Shown here one piece after another: positions 46,375 to 55,471 of a DNA stretch of 64,000 nt. Made by a program: the position numbers and the translations under genes. The stretch comes from JAABQG01 sp963726365 (lineage in GTDB: Bacteria > Pseudomonadota > Gammaproteobacteria > Burkholderiales > Burkholderiaceae_C). Under the pieces are notes generated by a model that made no database searches, was not told the DNA's origin, and worked only from the letters and a program-made list of their open reading frames with translations. Location: assembly GCA_963726365.1 (NCBI GenBank), contig CAVSCI010000003.1:62001-126000 (forward strand). Direction: 5' to 3'. The first letter of the stretch is position 1, and each line of letters starts with the position of its first letter.

Positions 46375-46476
46375 CCGGCTATTTTGACCGATCGCCCGTT
46401 TCCGGCGCCTCTCCCCGTCTTCTCTAACGGCCTGCGTTGCTGTAACGTGCCGGGTCACGCCACATGAGGAAATCGC

Positions 46477-48123
46477 ATGACCAGCATCTACGACCAGCAC
46501 CTGCCGCGCAACGAGGCCAACTTCGCGCCCATTTCACCGCTGGGCTTCATCGAGCGCACCGCCGAGGTTTACCCCGGCCGGCTGGCCATCGTCCATGGTG
46601 ATCGGCGCCAGACCTGGGGCGAGACCTACGTGCGTTGCCGCCAGCTGGCCAGCGCCCTGACAATGCAAGGCATTGGCAAGAACGACACGGTGGCCGTGAT
46701 GTTGCCGAACACTCCGCCCATGGTCGAAGCGCACTTTGGCGTGCCGATGGCCGGCGCGGTGCTCAATGCGCTGAATACCCGCCTCGACCCGCAAGCCATT
46801 GCCTTCATGCTCGACCATGGCGAAGCCAAGGCGGTGATCGTGGACCCCGAGTTCGCCGGCACCCTGAAAAAGGCGCTGGCCCTGCGCCAGTCCACCGCGC
46901 CGCTGCTGGTGATCGATGTCGAGGACGACTTGTTCACGGGGCAGGCCGAGCGCATCGGCAGCACCACGTATGACGACTTTGTGGCCAGCGGCGACCCGCA
47001 CTTCGCATGGCGCCTGCCCGCCGACGAGTGGGATGCGATTGCGCTGAACTACACCAGCGGCACCACCGGCAACCCCAAGGGCGTGGTCTACCACCACCGG
47101 GGCGCCGCTACCAACGCCATCTCCAACATCCTGGAGTGGGACCTGCCCAAGCATGCGGTCTACCTGTGGACGCTGCCGATGTTCCATTGCAACGGCTGGT
47201 GCTTCCCGTGGACCATTGCCGCGCGCGCCGGCGTCAACGTCTGCCTGCGCCGCGTCGAGGCGCAGGCGATTTTCGATGCCATCCGCAAGCACGGCGTCAC
47301 GCACTACTGCGGCGCGCCCATCGTGCACGGCCTGCTGGTCAACGCGCCGCCGGCCATGAAGGAGGGCGTCCCGGCCGGCGTCAAGGCGATGGTCGCAGGC
47401 GCCGCGCCCCCCGCCTCGATGATCGAGGGCATGGAGGCGATGGGCTTCGACCTGACCCACGTCTACGGCCTGACCGAGGTCTACGGCCCGGCCACGGTCT
47501 GCGCCAAGCACGAGGCCTGGGACCAGCTCGACATCGGCGAGCGCGCCCGCCTCAACGCGCGCCAGGGCGTGCGCTACCACCTGCAACGCGACGTGCGCGT
47601 GCTCGACCCCGAAACCATGCAGCCCGTGCCGCAGGACGGCGAGACCATGGGCGAGATCATGTTCAAGGGCAACATCACGATGAAGGGCTACCTGAAGAAC
47701 CCGACGGCGACCGCAGAAGCCTTTGCCGGCGGCTGGTTCCACAGCGGCGACCTGGCCGTGCAGTACCCGGACGGCTATTTCAAGATCAAGGACCGCAGCA
47801 AGGACATCATCATCTCGGGCGGCGAGAACATCTCGTCGATCGAGGTCGAGGACGTGCTCTACCGCCACCCCGACGTGCTGGTTGCCGCCGTGGTGGCCAA
47901 GCCCGACGCCCGCTGGGGCGAAACCCCCTGCGCCTTCGTCGAACTCAAGGCCGGCGCCACCACGACGCCCGAAGACATCGTCGCCCATTGCAAGAAGCAC
48001 CTCGCCGGTTTCAAGGTGCCGCGCGCCGTGGTGTTTGGCGAGCTGCCCAAGACCAGCACCGGCAAGATCCAGAAGTTCGAACTGCGCAAGCAGGCGGGGT
48101 CGGCGGCGGCGATTGATGTGTGA
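46477..48123 (+). CDS. AMP-dependent acyl-CoA synthetase
   Basis: The 548-residue ANL-family ligase activates a fatty or related acid to its CoA ester. Marks are the P-loop LNYTSGTTGNPKGVVYHH, VYGLTEVYGPATVC, the hinge GWFHSGDLAVQYPDGYFKIK, DRSKDIIISGGENISSIEVE and the C-terminal catalytic lysine in TSTGKIQKFELRKQ. It belongs with medium/long-chain or AlkK-like ligases; the exact acid is unclear. A TGAGGAAA site precedes the ATG. A decayed copy of its 3' end lies about 1.1 kb downstream. Confidence 0.92.
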   Translation: MTSIYDQHLPRNEANFAPISPLGFIERTAEVYPGRLAIVHGDRRQTWGETYVRCRQLASALTMQGIGKNDTVAVMLPNTPPMVEAHFGVPMAGAVLNALNTRLDPQAIAFMLDHGEAKAVIVDPEFAGTLKKALALRQSTAPLLVIDVEDDLFTGQAERIGSTTYDDFVASGDPHFAWRLPADEWDAIALNYTSGTTGNPKGVVYHHRGAATNAISNILEWDLPKHAVYLWTLPMFHCNGWCFPWTIAARAGVNVCLRRVEAQAIFDAIRKHGVTHYCGAPIVHGLLVNAPPAMKEGVPAGVKAMVAGAAPPASMIEGMEAMGFDLTHVYGLTEVYGPATVCAKHEAWDQLDIGERARLNARQGVRYHLQRDVRVLDPETMQPVPQDGETMGEIMFKGNITMKGYLKNPTATAEAFAGGWFHSGDLAVQYPDGYFKIKDRSKDIIISGGENISSIEVEDVLYRHPDVLVAAVVAKPDARWGETPCAFVELKAGATTTPEDIVAHCKKHLAGFKVPRAVVFGELPKTSTGKIQKFELRKQAGSAAAIDV

Positions 48124-48165
48124 GGCGGGAGGGCGGCCGGTCTTTCGACGTGAATTTCAGAGGGT

Positions 48166-48217
48166 TGTGACCGTATTCCCATCGTGGAATGGTCTTTATT
48201 AGCTACTTAAATGATAC
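48166..48217 (+). repeat. Dispersed 51-bp element, copy 8 (after the acyl-CoA synthetase)
   Basis: The copy contains TGTGACC, ATTCCCATCGTGGAATGGTC and TTAGCTACTTAAATGATAC. It is one base longer than most copies and lies 43 bases after the stop. Confidence 0.6.
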
Positions 48218-48327
48218 TGAATGGGAGCGCGCTGCAATGGCTGCCGGCATGACGAATGTCGGTCGAGGCGACCCGGCTCCACCGATTTGCCGACCGGGTA
48301 TCGGCGACGGCCTTGCGCGTCCACGCG

Positions 48328-49066
48328 CTATCGCGTCAGGACCGGCACAGCCCGGTGCAACGCTGGCAGGAACGCCTTGAATCGCTCCAGTCTTGGCGCA
48401 TCAAACTGCGCAACGTAGGCATTGCCCGGGTAGAGCGTCGCGAAGTTCTGGTGCAGCGGTTCAGCGGTGATGAAATCCGCTTTCATCCAGCGGCCTCAGC
48501 TCTGTCACGACCGGCTTTGCAAAGACCCTTGAAGCCTCAATTTGTGCGATGTAGCGTTGTGCCAGTTCCCGCTGATAGGCATCGACGTAAAACACGACGG
48601 ACCGGTACTGGGGCCCCTCGTCAGGGTACTGGGCATTGAGCTGCGTGGGATCGTGAGCCACGCTGAAGAAAATCTGCAGGAGTTGTGCATAGCTGACGAT
48701 GGCGGGGTCAAAGGTCACTTCCACCGCCTCTGCATGCCCGGTCGAACCGGTTCTGACATCCAGGTAGTTGGCCGTTAGTTCGGGGCCGCCCGCGTAACCA
48801 GAGACGGCATTCAGCACCCCCTTGGTATGCTGGAACACCGACTGAACCCCCCAGAAACAGCCCCCGGCAAACACCGCTGTCGTGGCGCTGGAGCGAAGCG
48901 GCTGGCCGCTCGATGCGTCCACCGCTGGCACATCGATCGAGACTTCCGGCAGCGCGGCGGTCAACACCTGCGGCGCCATCTTGCTCGACAGGTGATACGC
49001 CATGCCGGCACCCACCAGCAGCGCCGAACCCAGCGCGATGACGTCAAATTTTGACAAGAATTTCAT
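48328..49066 (-). CDS. msrA: Membrane-anchored peptide methionine-S-sulfoxide reductase MsrA, frameshifted
   Basis: The product of about 245 residues begins with a membrane anchor (FDVIALGSALLVGAGMAYHL) and has the catalytic motif FAGGCFWGVQSVFQHTKGV, then GYAGG and VAHDPTQLNAQYPDEGPQYR. One extra base near 48477 stops the first frame at HHR. Read one base on, the gene continues as KADFITAEPLHQNFATLYPG and QFDAPRLERFKAFLPAL to a TAG at 48328, the expected MsrA end. It should repair oxidised methionines in the periplasm, complementing the cytosolic MsrA at 5973. There is no msrB beside it. Confidence 0.88.
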
Positions 49067-49752
49067 CGATCGTTGCCCGCGTTGATTTGTGGCTTGACGT
49101 GAATTGCCCGGCTGTCTGTGAGGCCTGATTGCTGCGCCAAATGTAGCGGGATTTCTGGAATTCCGCAGGCGCCTCGCCCTGCATCGCCGGTTTCAATGCG
49201 CCGCGTACCGTGGTGTCCGGCGAATTGCCGAATACCAGCACGAGAAGGATCCAGACGTTCGCGCTGCGCCAGCAGGCTGGGTCGGCGTCGGCGATTGAGG
49301 GGTGGGGGGCCGTTGCGGGAGGGTGAACGGATAAACAGAATGCATATTGACCGCTCTCCGCCGTGGAAGGGTCGTGAGGCGCTATCAGTATTGAATTGAC
49401 CTGGTGGCGTTGTCACTGCCAAAGGCTGCCAACGCGGCAGAACCGGCGTGATTGGCGTCGAGTGCCCGTTCAAGACGGATTCTGGTCGCTAAGCCTCTTT
49501 GATTTCTCCCGCCCAACGTTGCAGCGGGAAACGGAGTCCTGCGCTGAAAGCCGGAGCTACTTCACCGCCTTGTCAATTGCGCCGCTTGCCAATGGGTCAT
49601 CGACAAAATGAGGCAGCGACCCCGGGCAAAATGCAATAGAAGCTTTGTCTCACATCAAGAGAATGATCTGGAGCATCGTCAGAATTGCTTCTTGAGAGTC
49701 TACTGGTATTGACTCTTGCCTCTTTGTCTTCGCCCAATCGCTTTGGAGTCCC
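49067..49752 (+). other. Long intergenic region
   Basis: Apart from the acyl-CoA synthetase relic at 49173-49310 I find no gene in this 686-bp gap. The last 120 bases before 49753 are AT-richer and contain TTGACT at 49709, but no convincing -10 partner. A GGAG site lies 7 bases before the ATG of the propeller lipoprotein. Confidence 0.45.
49173..49310 (+). pseudogene. Decayed copy of an acyl-CoA synthetase 3' end
   Basis: Translated, this stretch gives GFNAPRTVVSGELPNTSTRR then IQTFALRQQAGSASAIEGW. This aligns without gaps to the last residues of the synthetase at 46477 (GFKVPRAVVFGELPKTSTGK, IQKFELRKQAGSAAAIDV). The lysine of the TSTGK motif is lost (TSTRR), the stop is gone, and nothing upstream reads as an open frame. 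It is a relic of a partial duplication or of a second ligase gene. Confidence 0.75.
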
Positions 49753-51378
49753 ATGCTCGAACGTCTGAAAGTATTCCGCCTTGGTTCCGCTCTGTTGATG
49801 GTGGCCACGCTGGCCTTGGTGGGCTGCTCCAATGGTGGTGACAACCCCGCCCCGGCACCGGCCCCGGCCCCGGTACCTGTCGTCACTTATACCGTGGGTG
49901 GCACCGTCAGTGGCCTTACCAGTACGGGTCTGGTATTGCAGAACAACAATGCCAGTGACCTGGCGGTGGCTGCCAACGGGGCCTTCACCTTTGCTACGCC
50001 GGTGGCCGTCGGTGCCTCGTACAGCGTCACCGTCAAGACCCAGCCCGGTGGCCAGACCTGCTCGGTGGGTAACGGCTCAGGAACCTCTACAGGGGCGAAC
50101 GTCACCAACGTGACGGTGACCTGCTCGACCCACACCTATACCGTGGGTGGCACCGCCAGTGGCCTTATTCGTACGGGTCTGGTACTGCAGAACAACAATG
50201 ACAGTGACCTGGCGGTGGCTGCCGACGGGGCCTTCACCTTTGCCACGCCGGTGGCCGTCGGTGCCTCGTACAGCGTTACCATCAAGACCCAGCCTTTGGG
50301 TCAGACCTGTACCGTGGGCAATGGCTCAGGAACCTCTGCAGGGGCGAACGTCACGAATGTGACGGTGACCTGCAACATCTCAAAGCAGTTCGCTTACGTT
50401 GCAAACGATGGTTCCAACAACGTTTCCGCCTACACCATCAATGCCACCACCGGCTTCCTGACCTCCATAGGCACCCCGGTGGCCGCGGGCACCGGTCCCG
50501 TCTCCATGGCCATCGACCCCACCGGCAAGTTCGCCTACGCTGCAAACTATGGTTCCAACAACGTTTCCGCCTACACCATCAATGCCACCACCGGCGTCCT
50601 GACCTCCGTAGGCACCCCAGTGGCCACGGGTAGCTCGCCCCAGTCCATCGCCATCGACCCCGCGGGAAAGTTCGCCTACGTTGCAAACCGATTTTCAAAC
50701 AACGTTTCTGCCTACGCCATCAATGCCACCACCGGCGTCCTGACCTCCATAGGCAGCCCAGTGGCCGCGGGCACCGGTCCCGTCTCCATCGCCATCGAGC
50801 CCACGGGCAAGTTCGCCTACGCTGCAAACAATGGTTCCAACAACGTTTCCGCCTACGCCATCAATGCCACCACCGGCGTCCTGACCTCCATAGGCACCCC
50901 GGTGGCCGCTGGCAGCGGTCCCTTCTCCATGGCCATCGACCCCACCGGCAAGTTCGCCTACGCTGCAAACAATGGTTCCAACAACGTTTCCGCCTACACC
51001 ATCAATGCCACCACCGGCGAACTGACATCCACAGGCTCCCCGGTGGCCACGGGTAGCTTTCCCCAGTCCATCGCCATCGACCGAACGGGAAAGTTCGCCT
51101 ACGTTGCAAACCGATTTTCAAACAACGTTTCCGCCTACGCCATCAATGCCACCACCGGCGTCCTGACCTCCATAGGCAGCCCAGTGGCCGCGGGTAGCTC
51201 TCCCCAGTCCATCGCCATCGACCCCGCGGGAAAGTTCGCCTACGCTGCAAACAATGGTTCCAACAACGTTTCCGCCTACGCCATCAATGCCACCACCGGC
51301 GAACTGACCTCCATAGGCACCCCAGTGGCCGCGGGTAGCTTTCCGTCCTCCATCGTCACGACCATCTTTTACCCATAG
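49753..51378 (+). CDS. Lipoprotein with two Ig-like repeats and a seven-bladed beta-propeller
   Basis: The 541-residue product has a lipobox (TLALVGCSNGG), a Pro/Ala linker, two 83-residue repeats each starting YTVGGT and ending NVTNVTVTC, and then seven 47-residue blades starting KFAYAANNGSNN or a variant. Seven is the closed-ring number of YVTN/6-phosphogluconolactonase-type propellers. Blade cores read VSAYAINATTGVLTSIGTPV. Surface adhesion or ligand binding is the usual guess for such lipoproteins; no enzyme residues are evident. It is transcribed alone. The repeats are nearly identical at DNA level, so copy number may vary between strains. Confidence 0.85.
   Translation: MLERLKVFRLGSALLMVATLALVGCSNGGDNPAPAPAPAPVPVVTYTVGGTVSGLTSTGLVLQNNNASDLAVAANGAFTFATPVAVGASYSVTVKTQPGGQTCSVGNGSGTSTGANVTNVTVTCSTHTYTVGGTASGLIRTGLVLQNNNDSDLAVAADGAFTFATPVAVGASYSVTIKTQPLGQTCTVGNGSGTSAGANVTNVTVTCNISKQFAYVANDGSNNVSAYTINATTGFLTSIGTPVAAGTGPVSMAIDPTGKFAYAANYGSNNVSAYTINATTGVLTSVGTPVATGSSPQSIAIDPAGKFAYVANRFSNNVSAYAINATTGVLTSIGSPVAAGTGPVSIAIEPTGKFAYAANNGSNNVSAYAINATTGVLTSIGTPVAAGSGPFSMAIDPTGKFAYAANNGSNNVSAYTINATTGELTSTGSPVATGSFPQSIAIDRTGKFAYVANRFSNNVSAYAINATTGVLTSIGSPVAAGSSPQSIAIDPAGKFAYAANNGSNNVSAYAINATTGELTSIGTPVAAGSFPSSIVTTIFYP
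49888..50385 (+). repeat. Two tandem 249-bp coding repeats
   Basis: Each unit encodes 83 residues (YTVGGT...VTVTC plus spacer). The second starts at 50137 and differs from the first by scattered substitutions only. Confidence 0.85.
50386..51375 (+). repeat. Seven tandem 141-bp coding repeats (propeller blades)
   Basis: Seven units of 141 bp encode the propeller blades. Units 2, 3 and 4 resemble units 5, 6 and 7 more than their neighbours (for example NRFSNN only in 3 and 6), which indicates duplication of a three-blade block. Confidence 0.85.
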
Positions 51379-51583
51379 GCCGCTTTTAAGGCAATGGTGA
51401 GCGCACTTACCCGTGGCGGCGCTGTGGGTGTCGCCAGACGTTCGTGGGCTCGACCTCAGCGCGAACCTGGCTTGGGTTGGGCTGAACAGCTTGGGTTACG
51501 AAGAAAAAAAGGTGGGGGGCGTCAATGGCCGTTCCCGCTGCACTGCAGCCTTCCGCTGCTCACGTTCGGCTGCCTGCGTGGGC

Positions 51584-53422
51584 TCAATCCCCCATCACCA
51601 CACCCTCACGCCGCGGGTCGGCACCGCCGAGCAGCACGGGCTTCCCGTTCACCGTGCCCCGCATGATGGCCTGCAGGCCGCTGGTCATGTTCTGCTCGCG
51701 CACCTCGGCGCCGCGCGTGCGCAGCGCGTCCACCGTGGCGGTCGGGAAGCGCTTTTCCTCCAGCAGGCTCGGGCCGTTCATGGACCCGAAGTTGGGCAGG
51801 TCGATCGCCCGCTGCGGGTTCAGGCCCCAGTTGAGCGTGCCGTACAGCGTCTTGGCTGTGTAGTGAATGATCAGCGCGCCGCCCGGGCTGCCGCCACTCA
51901 GCAGGAACTGGCCCTGTCGCCTTGTCGAACACCAGCGTCGGCGCCATCGACGAGCGTGGGCCGCTTGCCGGGCTGCACGCGGTTGGCGATCGGCTTGCCG
52001 TCGGCGTCGGCGGGCGCGAAGCTGAAGTCGGTCAGTTCGTTGTTCAGCAGGAAGCCTTTGACCATCTGCCGCGCGCCAAAGACGTCCTCGATCGTCGTCG
52101 TCATGGCCAGGGCGTTGCCCTGGGCGTCCACGATGCTGATGTGGCTGGTGCCGTACTCGGGCTGGGCCGGCATCGGCGCGTAGCTGGTCTTGATCGCGCC
52201 GGGGTTGCCGGGCTGGGCGACTTTCATCGACGGCGCGCCCGGCGCCTGGCCGATCAGCTTCGCGCGCCCGGCGAGGTAGGCGGGGTCGAGCAGGCTCATC
52301 CAGTTGCCCGCGGGCGGCTGCACGAAGTCGGGGTCGCCCACATACTGCGCGCGGTCGGCAAAGGCCAGCCGGGCCGCTTCCGTGTAGAGGTGGAGCCAGT
52401 CGGCCGACGGCGTGGGCCCGGCGGGCGTGGGCACGCCGGCCTGCAGCGGCAGCGCGGCGGCGTTGGTGTTCGACAGGATGCCGAGGATCTGGCCCACCGC
52501 GATGGCGCCGGAACTGGGCGGCGGAAAGCCGCAGATGCGGTAGTCCTTGCCCGCGGCCGCGTAGTCGTGGCAGATCGGCGCGCGCTTGCGCGGCTGGTAG
52601 GCCGCGAGGTCCGCCATCGTCAGCTTGCCCGGGTTGGTCGGGTGCTTCTGCACCTTGTCCACGATGGCCTGGGCCACGTCGCCTTCGAGCAGCGCCCGGG
52701 AGCCGTTGGCCGCGATGGCCTTGAGCACGGCTGGCGAGTTCCGGGTTCTTCAGCACATGGCCGACCGGCCAGGGCTTGCCGGCGGAGTCATAGAAATAGG
52801 CGGCGGCCACCGGGTCTTTCGCGAGGTACTTCTCATTGGCCAGCAAGGTGTTCAGGCGCGCGCTGACCTTGAAGCCGCCGTCGGCCAGTGCGATCGCCGG
52901 CTTGAACAGCTCGGCCCAGGGCAGCTTGCCGTGCTGGCGGTGCGCCTGTTCCAGCATGCGCACGGTGCCCGGCACGCCAACGGATCGGCCGCCCACCACG
53001 CCGTCGTAAAACGGCATCGGCTTGCCGTCCGCGCCGAGGAACAGCTTTTCATCGGCCGCCGCCGGGGCGGTTTCCCGGCCGTCGAAGGCCTCCACGTCGC
53101 GGCCGTTGTAGTGCAGCAGGAAGGCGCCGCCGCCGATGCCGCTGGACTGCGGCTCCACCAGCGTCAGCACCATCTGCACAGCAATGGCGGCGTCCACCGC
53201 CGAGCCACCGGCCTTGAGCACCTGGAAGCCGGCGTCCGTGGCGAGCGGGTTGGCGGCCGCGACCGCAAACCTTGTGTTCGTCCAGCCTGGCTTTTCGGTA
53301 TAGCCGGAAGAACCTTCGGGCTGCACCGGGACGGTGTAGTTGAGGCTGGGAGCGCTGGCGCAGCCGGCCAGCAGGGTGGCGAGGGCGATCGCGCTCAGCG
53401 CGGGCGAGGGGCGGTAGGGCAT
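51584..53422 (-). CDS. ggt: Gamma-glutamyltransferase (lipoprotein-type), frameshifted
   Basis: The product of about 600 residues has a lipobox (ALATLLAGCAS) and is synthesised as a precursor that cuts itself before a catalytic threonine. The large-subunit part has ATDAGFQVLKAGGSAVDAAI, EPQSSGIGGGAFLLHYNG and DGRETAPAAA. The cleavage site and Thr are in PEYGTSHISIVDAQGNALAM, followed by LLNNELTDFSF and LLSGGSPGGALIIHY. Shifts near 52737, 51950 and 51915 interrupt the frame. It cleaves periplasmic glutathione or gamma-glutamyl compounds. Confidence 0.9.
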   Translation of the reverse strand: MPYRPSPALSAIALATLLAGCASAPSLNYTVPVQPEGSSGYTEKPGWTNTRFAVAAANPLATDAGFQVLKAGGSAVDAAIAVQMVLTLVEPQSSGIGGGAFLLHYNGRDVEAFDGRETAPAAADEKLFLGADGKPMPFYDGVVGGRSVGVPGTVRMLEQAHRQHGKLPWAELFKPAIALADGGFKVSARLNTLLANEKYLAKDPVAAAYFYDSAGKPWPVGHVLKNPELASRAQGHRGQRLPGAARRRRGPGHRGQGAEAPDQPGQADDGGPRGLPAAQARADLPRLRGRGQGLPHLRLSAAQFRRHRGGPDPRHPVEHQRRRAAAAGRRAHARRAHAVGRLAPPLHGSGPAGLCRPRAVCGRPRLRAAARGQLDEPARPRLPRRAREADRPGAGRAVDESRPARQPRRDQDQLRADAGPARVRHQPHQHRGRPGQRPGHDDDDRGRLWRAADGQRLPAEQRTDRLQLRARRRRRQADRQPRAARQAAHARRWRRRWCSTRRQGQFLLSGGSPGGALIIHYTAKTLYGTLNWGLNPQRAIDLPNFGSMNGPSLLEEKRFPTATVDALRTRGAEVREQNMTSGLQAIMRGTVNGKPVLLGGADPRREGVVMGD

Positions 53423-53515
53423 GGCGACTCCGAAGGGAATGGACCGCCATCGTAATCGCGCCGTGAGCGATCTGCAGCCCCGGCGCAGGCCGCCAGGACG
53501 TGATTTCAGGCCGAA

Positions 53516-53566
53516 AACGGCACTAGTCCAGCGTCAAATGGCCATGAGCAGCTATGAAAAAAATAG
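53516..53566 (+). repeat. Dispersed 51-bp element, copy 9 (between ggt and the SDR gene)
   Basis: The copy contains AACGGC, GTCCAGCGTCAAATGGCCAT and AGCTATGAAAAAAATAG, the last forming a hairpin (AGCTAT / ATAGCT). Confidence 0.78.
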
Positions 53567-53591
53567 CTCCCAGAGCCGCCAGCCGAAGCGA

Positions 53592-54350
53592 TCAGCGCGG
53601 CGCCAGGCGAATCGCGCCGTCCAGGCGGATCACTTCGCCGTTGAGCATGTCGTTCTCGATGATGTGTTTGGCCAGCTTGGCGTAGTCCTCGGGCGTGCCC
53701 AGGCGGCTGGGGAAGGGCACGCTGGCGGCCAGGGAGTCCTGCACTTCCTTGGGCATGCCGAACATCATGGGGGTGCCGAAGATGCCGGGGGCAATCGTCA
53801 TGTTGCGGATGCCGTTGCGCGCCAGGTCGCGCGCGATCGGCAGCGTCATGCCGACGATGCCGCCTTTGGAGGCGCTGTAGGCAGCCTGGCCGATCTGGCC
53901 GTCGTAGGCCGCGACCGACGCGGTGGAGATCATCACGCCGCGCTCGCCGGTGGCTTCGGGCGCGTTCTTGCACATGGCCTCAGAAGCCAGGCGGATCATG
54001 TTGAAGCTGCCCACCAGGTTGACCATGATGGTCTTGGTATAGACCGCCAGGCTGTGCGCGCCGTTCTTGCCCACGGTTTTCTCCGCCGGCGCGATGCCGG
54101 CGCAGTTGACCAGGCCCATGAGCTTGCCCAGGGACACCGCCTTGGCCACCACGGCCTGGCCGTCGGCCTCCTGGCTGACGTCGCACTTGACAAAGGCGCC
54201 ACCAATTTCCTTGGCGACGGCCTCACCCTTCTCGACCTGCATGTCGGCGATCACCACGGTGGCGCCATTGGCGGCCAGCATGCGCGCCGTGCCTTCACCC
54301 AGGCCCGATGCGCCGCCAGTGACGATGAAAACCTTGCCTTGAATGTCCAT
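53592..54350 (-). CDS. Short-chain dehydrogenase of the 3-hydroxyacyl-CoA dehydrogenase (HSD10) type
   Basis: The 252-residue SDR has the NAD site VFIVTGGASGLGEGTARMLA, VNCAGIAP, the catalytic YSASKGG and PGIFGTPMM. These, with the C-terminal LAKHIIENDMLNGEVIRLDG, match HSD10-type 3-hydroxyacyl-CoA or 2-methyl-3-hydroxybutyryl-CoA dehydrogenases. A good GGAGATTTCC site precedes the ATG at 54350. A LiuR-like palindrome lies 24 bases upstream, consistent with a role in branched-chain amino acid or fatty acid breakdown. Confidence 0.88.
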   Translation of the reverse strand: MDIQGKVFIVTGGASGLGEGTARMLAANGATVVIADMQVEKGEAVAKEIGGAFVKCDVSQEADGQAVVAKAVSLGKLMGLVNCAGIAPAEKTVGKNGAHSLAVYTKTIMVNLVGSFNMIRLASEAMCKNAPEATGERGVMISTASVAAYDGQIGQAAYSASKGGIVGMTLPIARDLARNGIRNMTIAPGIFGTPMMFGMPKEVQDSLAASVPFPSRLGTPEDYAKLAKHIIENDMLNGEVIRLDGAIRLAPR

Positions 54351-54373
54351 GGAAATCTCCTGATGCGTTGACG

Positions 54374-54389
54374 TTGACGTAAACGTCAA
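54374..54389 (-). promoter_or_regulatory. LiuR-like palindrome upstream of the SDR gene
   Basis: TTGACGTAAACGTCAA is a near-perfect palindrome (arms TTGACGT/ACGTCAA), with an extra GTTGACG half-copy beside it at the left. It resembles sites described for the MerR-family branched-chain catabolism regulator LiuR; the match is by recall. Confidence 0.5.
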
Positions 54390-54397
54390 TTATCAAC

Positions 54398-55438
54398 TCA
54401 TTTGAAGCCGACGCGGTCGAGCATCTGCTGCACCTTGACCTGGTTCATGCCCACGGCACTGATCGGAATCGTCTCGCTCTTGAAACTGCCGCCGGTCATG
54501 GCTTTCAGCGCCGGGTTGTCGACCTTCACGCCCTTGGCGGCAGGCCACTCGTTGTTGCCGTCGGCAAAGTAGTTCTGCGCCGCCGGGCTGGCCAGGTACT
54601 CCAGGAACTTGATGCCGTTGGCCGGATTTTTCGCGTAGCGCGCCAGTGCGCCGCCCGCAACGTTCACGTGCGTGCCCCAACTGGCCTGGTTCGGAAACAC
54701 CACACCCACGCGCTCCGCGATGGCACGCTCCTCGGGCTTGTCCGAACGCATCATGCGCGCCAGGTAGTAGGTGTTGGTCACGCCGATGCCGCACTCGCCG
54801 GAGGCCACGCCCTTGATCTGGTCGGTGTCCCCGCCCTTGGGCGCGCGCGCCATGTTGTTCACCAGGCCCTGCAGCCAGGCCTCGGTCTTGACCGGGCCGA
54901 GGTGTTCGTACATCGCACCGAACAGGCTCAGGTTGTACGGGTGCGAGCCCGAACGGATGCACAGCTTGCCCTTGTTGACCGGGTCGGCGAGCTTTTCATA
55001 GGTGTCCACATCGGCGCGCTGGACCTTGAGCTTGTCGTAGACGATGACGCGTGCCCGGGTCGAGAAACCGAACCAGGGCGTGCCACCCTCGGTCGCGGGC
55101 TTGGCGCGCAGGTGCGCCGGAATCGCTTCTTCCAGGACCTTCGACTTCACGGGCTGGAACAGGCCCTCGACTTCGCCCTTCCACAGCCGTGCGGCATCGA
55201 CCAGCAGAATCACGTCGGCGGGGGAGGCCGCACCCTCGGCCTTCAGACGCGCGAGAATGCCGGCATCGTCGGCGTCCACGCGGTTGATCCTGATGCCGGT
55301 GGTTTTGGTGAAATTGGCGTACAGCGCCTCGTCGGTCGAATAGTGGCGGGCCGAATACAGATTCAGGACCTGTTCCTGGGACCATGCGCCGGTGGCGGCG
55401 AGTGTCACAAGAGCGGCAACAACGGTTTTTTTCAACAT
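54398..55438 (-). CDS. Periplasmic ferric-iron-binding protein of an ABC transporter (FbpA/FutA type)
   Basis: The 346-residue product has a signal peptide (AALVTLAATGAWSQ) and the FbpA/FutA fold marks VLNLYSARHYSTDEALYANF, ADVILLVDAARLWKGEVEGL, CGIGVTNTYYLARMM with paired tyrosines as likely Fe(III) ligands, and EYLASPAAQNYFADGNNEWP. It delivers Fe(III) to an inner-membrane ABC importer, but no permease or ATPase gene is beside it. A Fur box lies about 60 bases before the start, so iron repression is expected. Confidence 0.9.
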   Translation of the reverse strand: MLKKTVVAALVTLAATGAWSQEQVLNLYSARHYSTDEALYANFTKTTGIRINRVDADDAGILARLKAEGAASPADVILLVDAARLWKGEVEGLFQPVKSKVLEEAIPAHLRAKPATEGGTPWFGFSTRARVIVYDKLKVQRADVDTYEKLADPVNKGKLCIRSGSHPYNLSLFGAMYEHLGPVKTEAWLQGLVNNMARAPKGGDTDQIKGVASGECGIGVTNTYYLARMMRSDKPEERAIAERVGVVFPNQASWGTHVNVAGGALARYAKNPANGIKFLEYLASPAAQNYFADGNNEWPAAKGVKVDNPALKAMTGGSFKSETIPISAVGMNQVKVQQMLDRVGFK

Positions 55439-55471
55439 GGATGGACTTTCTTGAGAAACAAAGAATCAGCA

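Noticed and set aside
48328..48460. Truncated MsrA ending at 48461
   Set aside because: The missing C-terminus (LHQNFATLYPG and following) is present in the next frame, so one extra base explains the early stop.
50386..51375. Tandem repeats that might suggest a CRISPR array
   Set aside because: Units are 141 bp, in frame, and encode propeller blades; there are no spacers and no cas genes.
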